Source: Ilumatobacter sp.
Lineage (GTDB): Bacteria; Actinomycetota; Acidimicrobiia; Acidimicrobiales; Ilumatobacteraceae
Direction: 5' to 3'
NCBI GenBank assembly: GCA_018666235.1
Contig: JABJAB010000032.1
Span: 1 to 44,095 of the forward strand
Length of the DNA stretch: 44,095 nt
A model generated the notes under the pieces. The model was not told the DNA's origin. It worked only from the letters and a program-made list of their open reading frames with translations, and did no database searches. The translations under genes and the position numbers were made by a program. Shown here in pieces: positions 15,724-24,714 of the stretch. Within the stretch, counting starts at the first letter, position 1. Each line of letters opens with the position of its first letter.

Positions 15724-17079
15724 ATGAAGCTCGCTGGCGCCGTGGTGGTCGGCCTTGCGGTCGCTGCGTCCGCATGTACAACCGCGGAAGTCCAGTCGGG
15801 TGCCGGTCCAGCTTTCGTCGAGGTGACGTCGAGTCCGACTCCGGCGCCCAGCACGACCAAGGCTCCGACATCGAGCGCGCCGGCGACCACGTCCACAACG
15901 TCGGTCCCGAACGCTGCGGCAGCGACCGAGGTGCCAACGCCGGTGGGCAGCGTTGTGCCGCTGAGCGGCTGGGCAGCAGTCGACCAGTACCTCGAGGTCA
16001 CGCTCATTCGTGGAGGCTCGGCGGCAGCGTCCGTCGCTGTGCTCCGCAACGGCGAACTCCAGCACCAGGCGGCGTACGGCCGTCGCATCGCTGGCGAGGC
16101 GGCGGAACCTTCTGACCAATTCCGCGTTGCAAGTATCAGCAAGACCATCCTCGCTGTCACGGCCCTCGAACTTGTCGAGGACGGAGTGCTTGAACTCGAC
16201 GCGCCGATTGGGTCGTTACTCGCAACGCGGCTCGACGTGTCGAATCCGACCCGTGGCATCGAGGCAATCACTCTTCGTCACCTGTTGACGCATCGCTCAG
16301 GCTTCCCGCAGTACGAGAATCTCTTCTTCCGGAACGAGGTCGCATCGTGTCCGGACGCAGCGCGAGCCGGCTTCACGCGTTCGCTCCAGTCGGTTGCCGG
16401 CACGTCGTTTCAGTACAGCAACATGAACTTTTGTGTGCTCGGCATCCTGATCGAACAGGTGACCGGCGCACCGTATGCGCAGGTCGTGCAAGAAGAGGTC
16501 CTGACTCCGTTGGCGATCACGTCGATGCGCACTGCTGGCACGTTCGACCTCGAGCCCGGTGATGTCGAACACGAATCGGCTGAGGGTCGGAACTACATGG
16601 AAGTGCTCGCCGGTGCCGGTGCTTGGCTCGCCGCCCCGACCGACCTCGTCACGATCCTCAACTCGCTGGACGCGTCGACGCCGGGGACCAAGGTGCTCGA
16701 GCCCGCCACGCTCGAGAGGATGGCAACGATCACGGTCACACCACCATCTGACGACGACGAGGCTGCCGGTCAGCCGGCGCCGACCACCACGAGCGAGCCG
16801 GCGCCGCCAACGCAGGGCTACGGCATGGGTCTACGGATCTTTGACGCACCACCGACCGGAGGCACTGCGGATGCGACGTTCGGTCACACCGGAACCTTGG
16901 AGAGCACGCACGCCATGTTCGTACGCCGCCCCGCCGGCATCACCTGGGCTGTCACCATCAGCGGCGAATACCCGGCGTCGACCCCAGAAATTGCCACGAT
17001 CATGGACAACGCGTTGCTCCTCGGCGGATTCGCCGACGGCACGTACAGAACGCCGCCGCCGCCACTCGACGACGCCTGA
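15724..17079 (+). CDS. Lipoprotein serine hydrolase, class C beta-lactamase family (copy 1)
   Basis: A 451-residue protein: lipoprotein signal with a cysteine at residue 18, a Thr/Pro/Ser/Ala-rich linker to about residue 75, then a class C beta-lactamase/esterase domain. Active-site motifs are S137-I-S-K140, Y231-S-N233 and H388-T-G390. HTG instead of KTG is usual in esterases and peptidases of this family. Cys209 and Cys237 flank the second motif and may form a disulfide, which fits a location outside the membrane. A Pro/Thr/acid-rich insert (about 337-364) interrupts the domain before the third motif and is absent from copy 2. ATG 15724 is set by the signal peptide. The substrate is unknown. 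Confidence 0.88.
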   Translation: MKLAGAVVVGLAVAASACTTAEVQSGAGPAFVEVTSSPTPAPSTTKAPTSSAPATTSTTSVPNAAAATEVPTPVGSVVPLSGWAAVDQYLEVTLIRGGSAAASVAVLRNGELQHQAAYGRRIAGEAAEPSDQFRVASISKTILAVTALELVEDGVLELDAPIGSLLATRLDVSNPTRGIEAITLRHLLTHRSGFPQYENLFFRNEVASCPDAARAGFTRSLQSVAGTSFQYSNMNFCVLGILIEQVTGAPYAQVVQEEVLTPLAITSMRTAGTFDLEPGDVEHESAEGRNYMEVLAGAGAWLAAPTDLVTILNSLDASTPGTKVLEPATLERMATITVTPPSDDDEAAGQPAPTTTSEPAPPTQGYGMGLRIFDAPPTGGTADATFGHTGTLESTHAMFVRRPAGITWAVTISGEYPASTPEIATIMDNALLLGGFADGTYRTPPPPLDDA

Positions 17080-17104
17080 GCACACCTGGGGTGTTGCCAC
17101 CACT

Positions 17105-17116
17105 CCGGCGCGCCGG
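17105..17116. promoter_or_regulatory. 12-bp perfect palindrome between the serine hydrolase genes
   Basis: CCGGCGCGCCGG lies 18 bases before the second hydrolase GTG, just ahead of a CATCAT hexamer (17122-17127). It could be an operator or a small hairpin, but such GC palindromes also arise by chance at this base composition. Confidence 0.3.
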
Positions 17117-17133
17117 GCGGTCATCATGGGCGG

Positions 17134-18546
17134 GTGCGGTGGACCGGATCGAGGCGATGTGTTGCGGCACTGGGTGCTGCTGCATTGACGGTCGCAGCGT
17201 GCGCCGACACCGACCCGACGAGCCGGACGCCGCCGTCCGCTGGAGAATCTGACGCGAACGCCATCGTGGTGTCAGTGCCGCCGACCGATCGGGCGAGCGA
17301 GACGACCGTGGTTGTTGACAGCGACGCTGCGCCGACCACTGACGGTGCACTCGCAGCACCGGTCGTCACCACTGACGATCCTGAGACGCGAGCGACGTCA
17401 GTGACGTCAGTGGTTGATGCAACGTTGCTCGAAGGGTTTGCAACGGATGATCCGACGTTTGAAGTGGAGCCACTGCGACCCTTTGAGGTGCGGGTCGCCG
17501 AGGATGCTCCGCCGTCAGGGCCCGGTCTCGATGATGCCGGCAGTGGGCAGCCCACGGGCTGGGCCGCTTTTGATGCGAACCTTGACGCGGCGCTCCTTCG
17601 AAATGGGAATTCGGCTGCATCTGTCGCTGTGCTGATCGGAGGTGATGTGGTACATGCTCGGGGTCTCGGCCAACGATCACCCCAGTTCAACACTGATATC
17701 ACCGACACCCAGGATCGCTTTCGGATCGCCAGTATCTCGAAGACGATTACAGCGATCACCCTGTTGCAGTTGGTTGAAGAAGGTGTCGTCGGGCTTGACG
17801 AGGAGGTCGGTCAGCGGATCGCCGACCACCTTGGTGTCACGCCGTCGAACGGTGTCCGTGGACTCACGGTCAGACAGCTCCTGAGCCACACGTCGGGCTT
17901 CTCGAAGTACGACAACCAGTTCTTTCGCACCGGGGCGGACAGTTGCGATGATGCGGCGCGCACCGGTGTGCAGCGAGGCGCAGGCGGTGGTGGGTACAAC
18001 TACAGCAACATGAACTACTGCGTCGCAGGGGTCCTCATCGAAGCGCTCACTGGCGGCAGTTATGTGAGCGCCGCGTACGAACAGGTGCTGACGCCGCTCG
18101 GACTGTCGGGTTTGCGCTTGGCGAACACGTTCGACCCTGGCCCGCAGGAGGTACTCCACGCCACCACCGAAGGCCGGAACTACATGGAGACTTTGGGAGC
18201 TGCGGGGAGTTGGATCGCAACGCCGTCTGACCTCGTGACCATCCTCGACTCGCTCGACCACTCGACGCCCGGCTTCAAGCCGCTCGAACCAGAGATGGTG
18301 CTGTTGATGGAGACACCGACCGGAGCCCAGTATGGGCAACGGGGATATGGCCTTGGCGTCATTTCCTATGGTGATGGCCGCTACGGCCACACGGGCACGA
18401 TCGAGAACACCCACGCGATGGTCCTCGATCGTGGCGACGGAGTCACCTGGGCCATCACTGTCGCCGGGCCGTACCCGGATGACACGCCGCGCTTGGAGTC
18501 GATCATCAACCGAGCGTTCGAGGCCGCGGGCTTCATTTCAGGTTGA
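17134..18546 (+). CDS. Lipoprotein serine hydrolase, class C beta-lactamase family (copy 2)
   Basis: A 470-residue paralogue of the preceding gene. A lipoprotein signal (VAAC, cysteine 23) is followed by a long Thr/Ser/Asp-rich linker to about residue 140 and the hydrolase domain with S200-I-S-K203, Y290-S-N292 and H419-T-G421. The cysteine pair around the second motif is kept (Cys271, Cys296). Shared blocks such as EGRNYMETL and SDLVTILDSLD show that the pair arose by tandem duplication, while the linkers have diverged completely. The start is GTG 17134, with CATCAT ending six bases upstream. Likely a cell-surface esterase or peptidase; substrate unknown. Confidence 0.88.
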   Translation: MRWTGSRRCVAALGAAALTVAACADTDPTSRTPPSAGESDANAIVVSVPPTDRASETTVVVDSDAAPTTDGALAAPVVTTDDPETRATSVTSVVDATLLEGFATDDPTFEVEPLRPFEVRVAEDAPPSGPGLDDAGSGQPTGWAAFDANLDAALLRNGNSAASVAVLIGGDVVHARGLGQRSPQFNTDITDTQDRFRIASISKTITAITLLQLVEEGVVGLDEEVGQRIADHLGVTPSNGVRGLTVRQLLSHTSGFSKYDNQFFRTGADSCDDAARTGVQRGAGGGGYNYSNMNYCVAGVLIEALTGGSYVSAAYEQVLTPLGLSGLRLANTFDPGPQEVLHATTEGRNYMETLGAAGSWIATPSDLVTILDSLDHSTPGFKPLEPEMVLLMETPTGAQYGQRGYGLGVISYGDGRYGHTGTIENTHAMVLDRGDGVTWAITVAGPYPDDTPRLESIINRAFEAAGFISG

Positions 18547-18580
18547 CGGCGCCACGCTCAGGAAAGCAGGCGGTTCGCAA

Positions 18581-19777
18581 TCAGAAGATGACCCCGGCGG
18601 CGCGGAGTTCCGCAGCGTCGAGGCCCAACTCTGAGGCGATTTCGTCAGAGTGCTGACCGAATGTGGGCGCATGATCGCTCACCCGCTGAGGAGTCTCGGA
18701 GAATCGCGCAGCAGCGCGCGGCTCACGGACCTGGCCAGCAACGGGATGTTCACGCTCGATGAAGATGCCGTTGTGGGTGACCTGTGGATCGGTCGGCAAC
18801 TCGTCGAGGGTGCTCACCGTTGCGCCCGGCAGGTCGAATTGAGCCGATCGCTCGGCGAACTGTGCAACCGTGGTGCCCGCCGCGGCTTCCTTGAGTTCGG
18901 CGTTCAATTCCCGGCGGTTCGTCCTTCGCAGATTCGCGTCGGCGAACCGAGGATCATCAGCGAGATCCGGGAGTCCAAATGTGTTGCACTGGCCGCGGAA
19001 CTCGGACTCGGTCACGACGCTGGTTGCGGCGTACCCGTCGGCCAATGCCACCGTGTTGTAGACCGACGCAATCGTCGGTGCCCGCGTTGCGTCGTCGTCG
19101 AGGAGCACAGCATCCATGGCCGAGTCGGGCCACATGAATGCGATGGCGGTGTCGAGCATGGCGAGTTCGATGTGCTGGCCGATGGCGGTGCCGGTTGCAC
19201 GGGCGAACAACGCTGCAGTGATGGCCTGCGTTGCGGTGTACGCAGTGGCCTTGTCGCAGACCAACGTGCGGAACAATTCTGGCGTACCCGTTGCCGGATG
19301 GGCCTGCACGCTCGCCAGGCCAGACGCCGCCTGGATCACGTTGTCGTAGGCGCGACGGCCACTGCTCGGGCCGTCTGACCCATATCCCGAGATTGAGGTG
19401 TAGATCAGCTGAGGGTTGAGTTCGTGCATCGCCTCCCAACCCAGACCCATGCGGTCCATCGCACCGGGTCGGAAGTTCTGGATCAAGATGTCGGCGTCAG
19501 CGATCAGTCGACGCATGGCGTCAAGGCCGGCCTCCTGTTTCACGTCGATGACAAGTGACCGCTTCCCGCGGTTGTTGTTGACGTAGATGCCCGTCATTCC
19601 GTTCTTCGACGAGCCGAGGTGACGCATCATGTCGCCCATGCCGGGGGACTCAACCTTGACAACGTCAGCACCCTGGTCAGCGAGCATCATGGCTGCCAAC
19701 GGGCCGGCGATCATGACGGACATGTCGACCACCTTGATGCCAGCCAGTGGTCCAGTGTTGACGTGGTCGTTCCCCAT
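18581..19777 (-). CDS. Family III CoA-transferase (CaiB/BaiF)
   Basis: A 398-residue enzyme of the CaiB/BaiF family, which moves CoA between carboxylic acids or epimerises 2-methylacyl-CoA. The N-terminal GIKVVDMSVMIAGPLAAMMLADQGADVVKVE, NNRGKRSLVIDVK and QNFRPGAMDRMGLG are family hallmarks; the aspartate in LVCDKATAYTATQAI aligns with the usual catalytic region. Specificity (transferase or racemase) cannot be read from the sequence. ATG 19777 has an AACGAT hexamer ending six bases upstream. It is divergent from the CobW-type gene over 40 bases. Confidence 0.9.
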   Translation of the reverse strand: MGNDHVNTGPLAGIKVVDMSVMIAGPLAAMMLADQGADVVKVESPGMGDMMRHLGSSKNGMTGIYVNNNRGKRSLVIDVKQEAGLDAMRRLIADADILIQNFRPGAMDRMGLGWEAMHELNPQLIYTSISGYGSDGPSSGRRAYDNVIQAASGLASVQAHPATGTPELFRTLVCDKATAYTATQAITAALFARATGTAIGQHIELAMLDTAIAFMWPDSAMDAVLLDDDATRAPTIASVYNTVALADGYAATSVVTESEFRGQCNTFGLPDLADDPRFADANLRRTNRRELNAELKEAAAGTTVAQFAERSAQFDLPGATVSTLDELPTDPQVTHNGIFIEREHPVAGQVREPRAAARFSETPQRVSDHAPTFGQHSDEIASELGLDAAELRAAGVIF

Positions 19778-19817
19778 CAGGTGATCGTTTCATGTCGGTG
19801 GGTGCCAACATGGTGTC

Positions 19818-20732
19818 GTGGCATCGGCGGCTCATTTTCAGCATCGACCTGCGATTCCGATCACGGTCATCGGCGGGTACCTCGGTGCGGGAAAGACGAC
19901 GCTCCTCAATCGGCTGCTGCAGAATCCGGACGGGCGCCGACTCGGCGTGATCGTCAACGACTTCGGTGCCATCGGCATCGACGCGGAACTTCTTGCGGCG
20001 GCCAGCGACACCGGGGTCATCAACCTTCCAAACGGATGCGTCTGTTGCACACTCGGCGGTGATCTGTTTGAGACGCTCATCTCGTTGCGCGACGCGGACG
20101 AACCGCCGGACCACATCGTGATCGAGGCGAGTGGGGTGGCTGATCCGGCCGTGGCTGCGGCGTGGGGGACGTCGGCGGGCTTCGATTCGGGCGGTGTGAT
20201 CGTGCTCGCAGCTGCGGACTCGATTCGTCGCCAGCTCGTCGACAAGTACGTCGGCGGGGAGGTTGAGCGTCAGCTCGCCGGAGCGGATCTGATCGTGCTG
20301 ACGAAGGCGGATCTGTGCTCTGGTTCGGAGCGCCGGGCAGCGTGCACCGTCATCGAGTCGATTGCCCAGTCAGCGCCAGTTGATGGCAGCGATCTGCCGG
20401 TTGATGTCGTGCTCGGCCTGCGACCATCGGAGCGACTCGACATGGCGTCTGCTGAACACGACGATCGATATGTCCGATGGTCGTGGATCGGCGGCGTGAT
20501 CCCCGCAGCGAGCGTCGACAGCTTGCTGGCTGACCTGCCGCTTGGACTCCTGCGGCTCAAGGGGTGGATCGATACCGGCGAGCAGCAGCTGCTCGTACAG
20601 GTGGTGGGTCCCACCACGTCGGCCGCTCCGAGCGCCAGCGGTGTCGAGGGGAGCCGGCTCGAGGCAATTGCCGTCAGCGGCGAGTTCGACCCCCATGCGC
20701 TCACCGCACGATTCGACGCCGCTGTCGGCTGA
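19818..20732 (+). CDS. CobW/G3E-family GTPase (metal chaperone type)
   Basis: A 304-residue P-loop GTPase of the COG0523 group. Walker A is GGYLGAGKTTLLN, the metal-binding CxCC motif is PNGCVCCTLGGD, and the base-recognition motif is LTKADL. A shorter C-terminal CobW domain follows from about residue 210. Family members deliver zinc or other metals to client enzymes. Neither a Zur box nor an obvious zinc client is nearby, though the downstream YtcJ-type amidohydrolase is a metalloenzyme. The start is GTG 19818, with CAACAT ending six bases upstream. Confidence 0.88.
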   Translation: MASAAHFQHRPAIPITVIGGYLGAGKTTLLNRLLQNPDGRRLGVIVNDFGAIGIDAELLAAASDTGVINLPNGCVCCTLGGDLFETLISLRDADEPPDHIVIEASGVADPAVAAAWGTSAGFDSGGVIVLAAADSIRRQLVDKYVGGEVERQLAGADLIVLTKADLCSGSERRAACTVIESIAQSAPVDGSDLPVDVVLGLRPSERLDMASAEHDDRYVRWSWIGGVIPAASVDSLLADLPLGLLRLKGWIDTGEQQLLVQVVGPTTSAAPSASGVEGSRLEAIAVSGEFDPHALTARFDAAVG

Positions 20733-20748
20733 ACGCGGGTGGTGGTGA

Positions 20749-22425
20749 TTAGGCGCCGGGGTGGGCGGCTTCGTTGGCAGTGCCGCCGACGATGGTGCCC
20801 CAGACTCCGATGTCCTTGATGCTCATCGGGTCGACGGTGAGTGGGTTGTCTTCGAGCACCGTGAAGTCGGCGGCCTTGCCGCACTCGATGCTGCCGAACT
20901 CGTCGTCGGCGTGGAGCTGGTATGCAGCACCCGTGGTGACGGCGTGGAGTGCGGACTGCGCTGAGATGCGCTCATGCTCGCTGAGCACCCGACCGGACGG
21001 GGTGACGCGGTTGACGGCACACCACATCGTGTGGAGATGGCCAAGCGGCGTGACGCTTGCGTCGGTGTGGAGCGAGAACGACACGCCGGCTTCTTCGGCC
21101 GTTCGGCATGCTTCCATTCGCCGCGCCCGTTCCGGACCAACCGTGATGTCGTGGTGCTGATCACCCCAGTACCAGATGTGATTGGAGAAAATGTTGGCGC
21201 ACATGCCCAGCTTCGCCATCCGGCGGTACTGAGCAGCACTCGTGAGCTGGCTGTGTTGCACGGTGTAGCGGTGATCGAGCCAGGCCGATTCGAGGAGCAA
21301 CTGCTCAACAACGTCGATCCAGAGATCGATCGTGAGGTCTCCGTTGCAGTGCACGTGGGTGTTGATACGGCGTTCGTGGAAGGGGCGGACCATCTCCAGC
21401 AGTTGCTCCGGCGGCACCATCCAGACACCGTGGTCGGTCGGTGAAATCCCGTCGGGGGAGTAGTAGCCCGGCCACTTCATCTTGGCGGTAAAGCCCTGGA
21501 TCGATCCATCGAGCACGATCTTCAATCCGGCGGTCCGGAGTCGAGCGGTGTCGTCAAGCTCGAAGGCCTTGACTTGATCCGCAGCCGCTCCCCAGTCGTT
21601 CAACCCTGGCATCATGCCGATGAGGTGTCGTTGGTGGATGCGGGCAGGAAACTCGTCGGTGACGACTTGGTGCCAAACGTCCTGGCCCTCGGGGCGCGTG
21701 ACGCCACTGGCGCCGAGGTCGACGAGTGAGGTGATACCGGTGTTCGCGCACATCTGGCCCAGCGTGCGGATGGCCTCCGGATCGCCCATCATCCGCATGA
21801 TCATGTGGATCGCTGATGTGGCAAGAGCGATGGCGGGCATTTCCTGCAGTTCACCGTTGGGCTCACCGTTCCCATCGCGAGCGACCCCCACCGTCTGGGT
21901 CTCGCGAGTGACCTCGTGACGAGTGAGCATCGCGGAGTTGACCGTGGCGAGATGCGCACTGGCGTGGAAGACGAAGATGGGCCGCTCCGTCGACGCTCGG
22001 TCCAGATGGTCGCGAGTCAAGCGTTCCTCGTCGACGAAGTAGATCGGATCGAAACCCCAGACCACGATGGGTTCCTGCGACCCTTGGGTTTCCTGATCGA
22101 GTCGTCGAAGCAGATTGAGCAGGTCGTCATAGGTCTTCACGCCGGGAGCGGTGCTGCCGTCCGGACGGTGTCGGGGGAACCATCCGGCGTAGGGCAGCAA
22201 GCCGAACGCCCCTTCAAAGGTGTGCGCGTGAGCCTCGATCATTCCGGGAGTCAGGACGTGATCCGCGAAACGGTCATCGACAGTGTGTGGACCCCAGCTG
22301 GCGCACTCGTCGAGCGAGCCGGCAGCGAGGACCTTGCCGTCGCGTACGGCAACTGCCTCGACAGTGGGCTGGCTTGGGTCCATCGTCACGATGGTGCGGG
22401 CGGGGAAAATGGTGGTTTCGTTCAT
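20749..22425 (-). CDS. YtcJ-type metal-dependent amidohydrolase
   Basis: A 558-residue amidohydrolase-superfamily protein. The N-terminal beta-sandwich (VTMDPSQPTVEAVAVRDGKVLAAG) leads into the metal-binding TPGMIEAHAHTFEG. Later, NTHVHCNGDLTIDLW carries further histidines and FSLHTDASVTPLG the late aspartate of the TIM barrel. It most resembles the YtcJ/AepA group, whose substrates are poorly known amides. It starts 22 bases after the LLM oxidoreductase stop with a weak GAGAA ribosome site, so the two form an operon. Confidence 0.9.
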   Translation of the reverse strand: MNETTIFPARTIVTMDPSQPTVEAVAVRDGKVLAAGSLDECASWGPHTVDDRFADHVLTPGMIEAHAHTFEGAFGLLPYAGWFPRHRPDGSTAPGVKTYDDLLNLLRRLDQETQGSQEPIVVWGFDPIYFVDEERLTRDHLDRASTERPIFVFHASAHLATVNSAMLTRHEVTRETQTVGVARDGNGEPNGELQEMPAIALATSAIHMIMRMMGDPEAIRTLGQMCANTGITSLVDLGASGVTRPEGQDVWHQVVTDEFPARIHQRHLIGMMPGLNDWGAAADQVKAFELDDTARLRTAGLKIVLDGSIQGFTAKMKWPGYYSPDGISPTDHGVWMVPPEQLLEMVRPFHERRINTHVHCNGDLTIDLWIDVVEQLLLESAWLDHRYTVQHSQLTSAAQYRRMAKLGMCANIFSNHIWYWGDQHHDITVGPERARRMEACRTAEEAGVSFSLHTDASVTPLGHLHTMWCAVNRVTPSGRVLSEHERISAQSALHAVTTGAAYQLHADDEFGSIECGKAADFTVLEDNPLTVDPMSIKDIGVWGTIVGGTANEAAHPGA

Positions 22426-22447
22426 GGTGTTCTCGACTCGGTCCGGT

Positions 22448-23398
22448 TCAGTTCAGCTGGGTGGCGACATCGTGGGCGATCAGGTTGAGATGGTCGAGGT
22501 CGTCAAGGTCCATCATCTGCAGGTAGATCCGCTCAGCGCCGGCATCGCGCCACGAACGGATGCGTTCAGCTACCTCGCCCGGCGTGCCGGCGAGCCCATT
22601 TTCGCGCAGCTCGCTCGGCTCTCGTCCGATACTGGCTGCTCGTCGAGCAACTTCGGCCTCGTTGGCACCGCAGCACACGATGAGGGCGGCGGAGTACACG
22701 AGATCGTTGGGGTCGCGATCGATTGTCTCGCAGGCAGCGCGGACCCGTCCGCGCTGCTGAGTGAAGAACTCGCGGCTGACGAACGGCGTGTTGAACTCTG
22801 CTGCGAACTTGGCCGCGAGTGCGGGCGTGCGCTTCGGACCGCCGCCGCCGATGATGATCGGGGGCGGCCCGGCATGCGGCTTCGGCAACGCAGGCGAATT
22901 GACGACGGGGTAGTGCCCACCGGGATTGTCGTAGGTCTCACCAACAGGCGTGGCCCACATTCCCGTGATGATGTCGAGCTGTTCTTCGAGGCGATCGAAC
23001 CGTTCGCCAAGCTTGGGAAAGGGGATGCCATACGCTTCGTGCTCGGCAGCGAACCACCCGGCGCCGAGTCCAAAATCGACCCGTCCGCCCGACATCTGAT
23101 CGACCTGGGCGACGCTGACGGCGAGTGGTCCTGGGAGGCGAAACGTGGCAGATGAGACGAGCGTGCCGAGTCGTATCGTTGAGGTGTCTCGGGCGAGACC
23201 AGCGAGCGCCACCCAGGCATCGGTCGGTCCCGGGAGGCCATCACCCACGCCCATGGTGAGGTAGTGATCGCTCCGGAAGAATGCGCCGAAGCCGAGTTCT
23301 TCGGCGCGCAGGGCGACGGCGAGCAGGTCGTCATAGGACGCTCCCTGCTGCGGTTCGGTGAAGATGCGGAGGTCGGCGAGCTGCAGTGCGGCGGTCAC
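22448..23398 (-). CDS. LLM-class F420-dependent oxidoreductase
   Basis: A 316-residue TIM-barrel enzyme of the luciferase-like monooxygenase family. Features include FFRSDHYLTMGVGDGLPGPTDAW near the N-terminus, IRLGTLVSSATFRLPGPLA, and GGRVDFGLGAGWFAAEHEAYGI, the usual flavin/F420-contact region. The protein reads like the actinobacterial subgroup predicted to use F420. It starts at GTG 23398, with TAAACT six bases upstream, and leads an operon with the YtcJ-type amidohydrolase, which suggests joint catabolism of one compound. Confidence 0.88.
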   Translation of the reverse strand: MTAALQLADLRIFTEPQQGASYDDLLAVALRAEELGFGAFFRSDHYLTMGVGDGLPGPTDAWVALAGLARDTSTIRLGTLVSSATFRLPGPLAVSVAQVDQMSGGRVDFGLGAGWFAAEHEAYGIPFPKLGERFDRLEEQLDIITGMWATPVGETYDNPGGHYPVVNSPALPKPHAGPPPIIIGGGGPKRTPALAAKFAAEFNTPFVSREFFTQQRGRVRAACETIDRDPNDLVYSAALIVCCGANEAEVARRAASIGREPSELRENGLAGTPGEVAERIRSWRDAGAERIYLQMMDLDDLDHLNLIAHDVATQLN

Positions 23399-23404
23399 AG
23401 TCGG

Positions 23405-23410
23405 AGTTTA
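23405..23410 (-). promoter_or_regulatory. -10 hexamer of the LLM-amidohydrolase operon
   Basis: TAAACT on the minus strand ends six bases before GTG 23398, in the short spacer after fbpC. Confidence 0.5.
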
Positions 23411-23445
23411 TGCGGGTGGCTGACCCCCAGGCTCAGAGCCGTTGG

Positions 23446-24714
23446 TCAACGGTCGTCGGCGGGACGCGGGCGTCCAATCGAGAATGCCGCAGATTGTGAG
23501 TTGCGCTGCCGACGTTGGAACGTGGCGACGACTCGGTCGCCGCGGGCGAACAGCTCCGTCGAGTGCGTGCGTGCTGCCAACGTGGTGCCGTCATCAAGTT
23601 CGAGTTCGTACCGGACATCGTGGCCGTAGTACTCGACGGCGGCGACCGTCGCTGCCTCGCCGACCGGGCGGTCGTCGGCGTCGCTCCATGCAGCAAGGGC
23701 AATCTGTTCCGGACGGACGAGGACCTGCACCTGGCTCTCGGTCGGGTCAGTGCGGTGATCATCGATCGAGATCACGCCGATGGGCGTGGCGGCGACCTCC
23801 GCGGCCGCTTCATCGGTCACGGTTCCGACGACGAAGTTGGCCTCGCCGACGAACCCGGCGACCCACGGTGTGCGCGGCGACCGGTACAGCTCATCAGGCG
23901 TGCCGAACTGCTCGATGCGTCCGTTCTGCATGACCGCGACCTTGTCGCCAAGTACGAAGGCTTCGTCCTGGTCGTGAGTGACAAAAATGGTGGTGACACC
24001 AATGTCGCGGAGGATACGGGCGACCTCGGCACGCACCTGAACGCGCAGGGCGGTGTCGAGCGCGGAGAACGGTTCGTCGAGGAGCAGGACCTTTGGCTGC
24101 GGTGCGAGCGAGCGAGCGAGCGCCACGCGCTGCTGCTGGCCGCCGGACAATGTGCCGGGCATCCGGTTGCCGTAGTCGGCGAGATCGACGAGTTCGAGCA
24201 ACTCGGCAACGCGAGCAGCGATCTCCGGTTTGCTGAACTTCTTGCGAGTTGCTCGGAGTCCGAACACGATGTTCTGGCGGACACTGAGGTGCGGGAAGAG
24301 CGCTCCGTCCTGGAAAACCATGCCGACATCGCGCTGTTCGGGTTGGACCCACGTGCGCTTGGTCGACGACGCAGGATCTGGACAGGCGCTGGCGGTGCGC
24401 CCGCCAATGACAACCTCGCCGGACGATGGCTCTTCGAGGCCGGCGATCGCGCGGAGGAGGGACGTCTTGCCGCAACCGGATGGTCCAAGGAGCGCAACGA
24501 TTGAGCCCGGCTCCACATTGAGATCTGCTCGTTCGACCGCGACGACGTTGTCGCCACCGCCGGCCCTGTAGGTCACCGAGACCTCGCGCATCGTGACCGC
24601 TGCGCCAGTGAAGGCGTCGAATCCGCTCGTCATTCGTGTTGAGGCTAACTGGGCGGCAGATGGTGTCGCTGCCGTGTCGGGCGCGGCAGGGGCTTCACTT
24701 TCTGACAACGTCAC
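23446..24714 (-). CDS. fbpC: ABC transporter ATPase, iron(III) type (FbpC-like)
   Basis: A 422-residue ATPase of the FbpC/PotA group that powers import of ferric iron. Walker A is LGPSGCGKTSLLRA, the signature LSGGQQQRVALARSLA, Walker B LLLDEPFSALD, with the H-loop in VTHDQDEAF. A TOBE-type domain (about 290-400) follows. GTG 24714 overlaps the permease gene by 20 bases, suggesting coupling; ATG 24633, just ahead of the ATPase fold, is an alternative. The first 40 residues are low-complexity and not part of the fold. Confidence 0.9.
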   Translation of the reverse strand: MTLSESEAPAAPDTAATPSAAQLASTRMTSGFDAFTGAAVTMREVSVTYRAGGGDNVVAVERADLNVEPGSIVALLGPSGCGKTSLLRAIAGLEEPSSGEVVIGGRTASACPDPASSTKRTWVQPEQRDVGMVFQDGALFPHLSVRQNIVFGLRATRKKFSKPEIAARVAELLELVDLADYGNRMPGTLSGGQQQRVALARSLAPQPKVLLLDEPFSALDTALRVQVRAEVARILRDIGVTTIFVTHDQDEAFVLGDKVAVMQNGRIEQFGTPDELYRSPRTPWVAGFVGEANFVVGTVTDEAAAEVAATPIGVISIDDHRTDPTESQVQVLVRPEQIALAAWSDADDRPVGEAATVAAVEYYGHDVRYELELDDGTTLAARTHSTELFARGDRVVATFQRRQRNSQSAAFSIGRPRPADDR

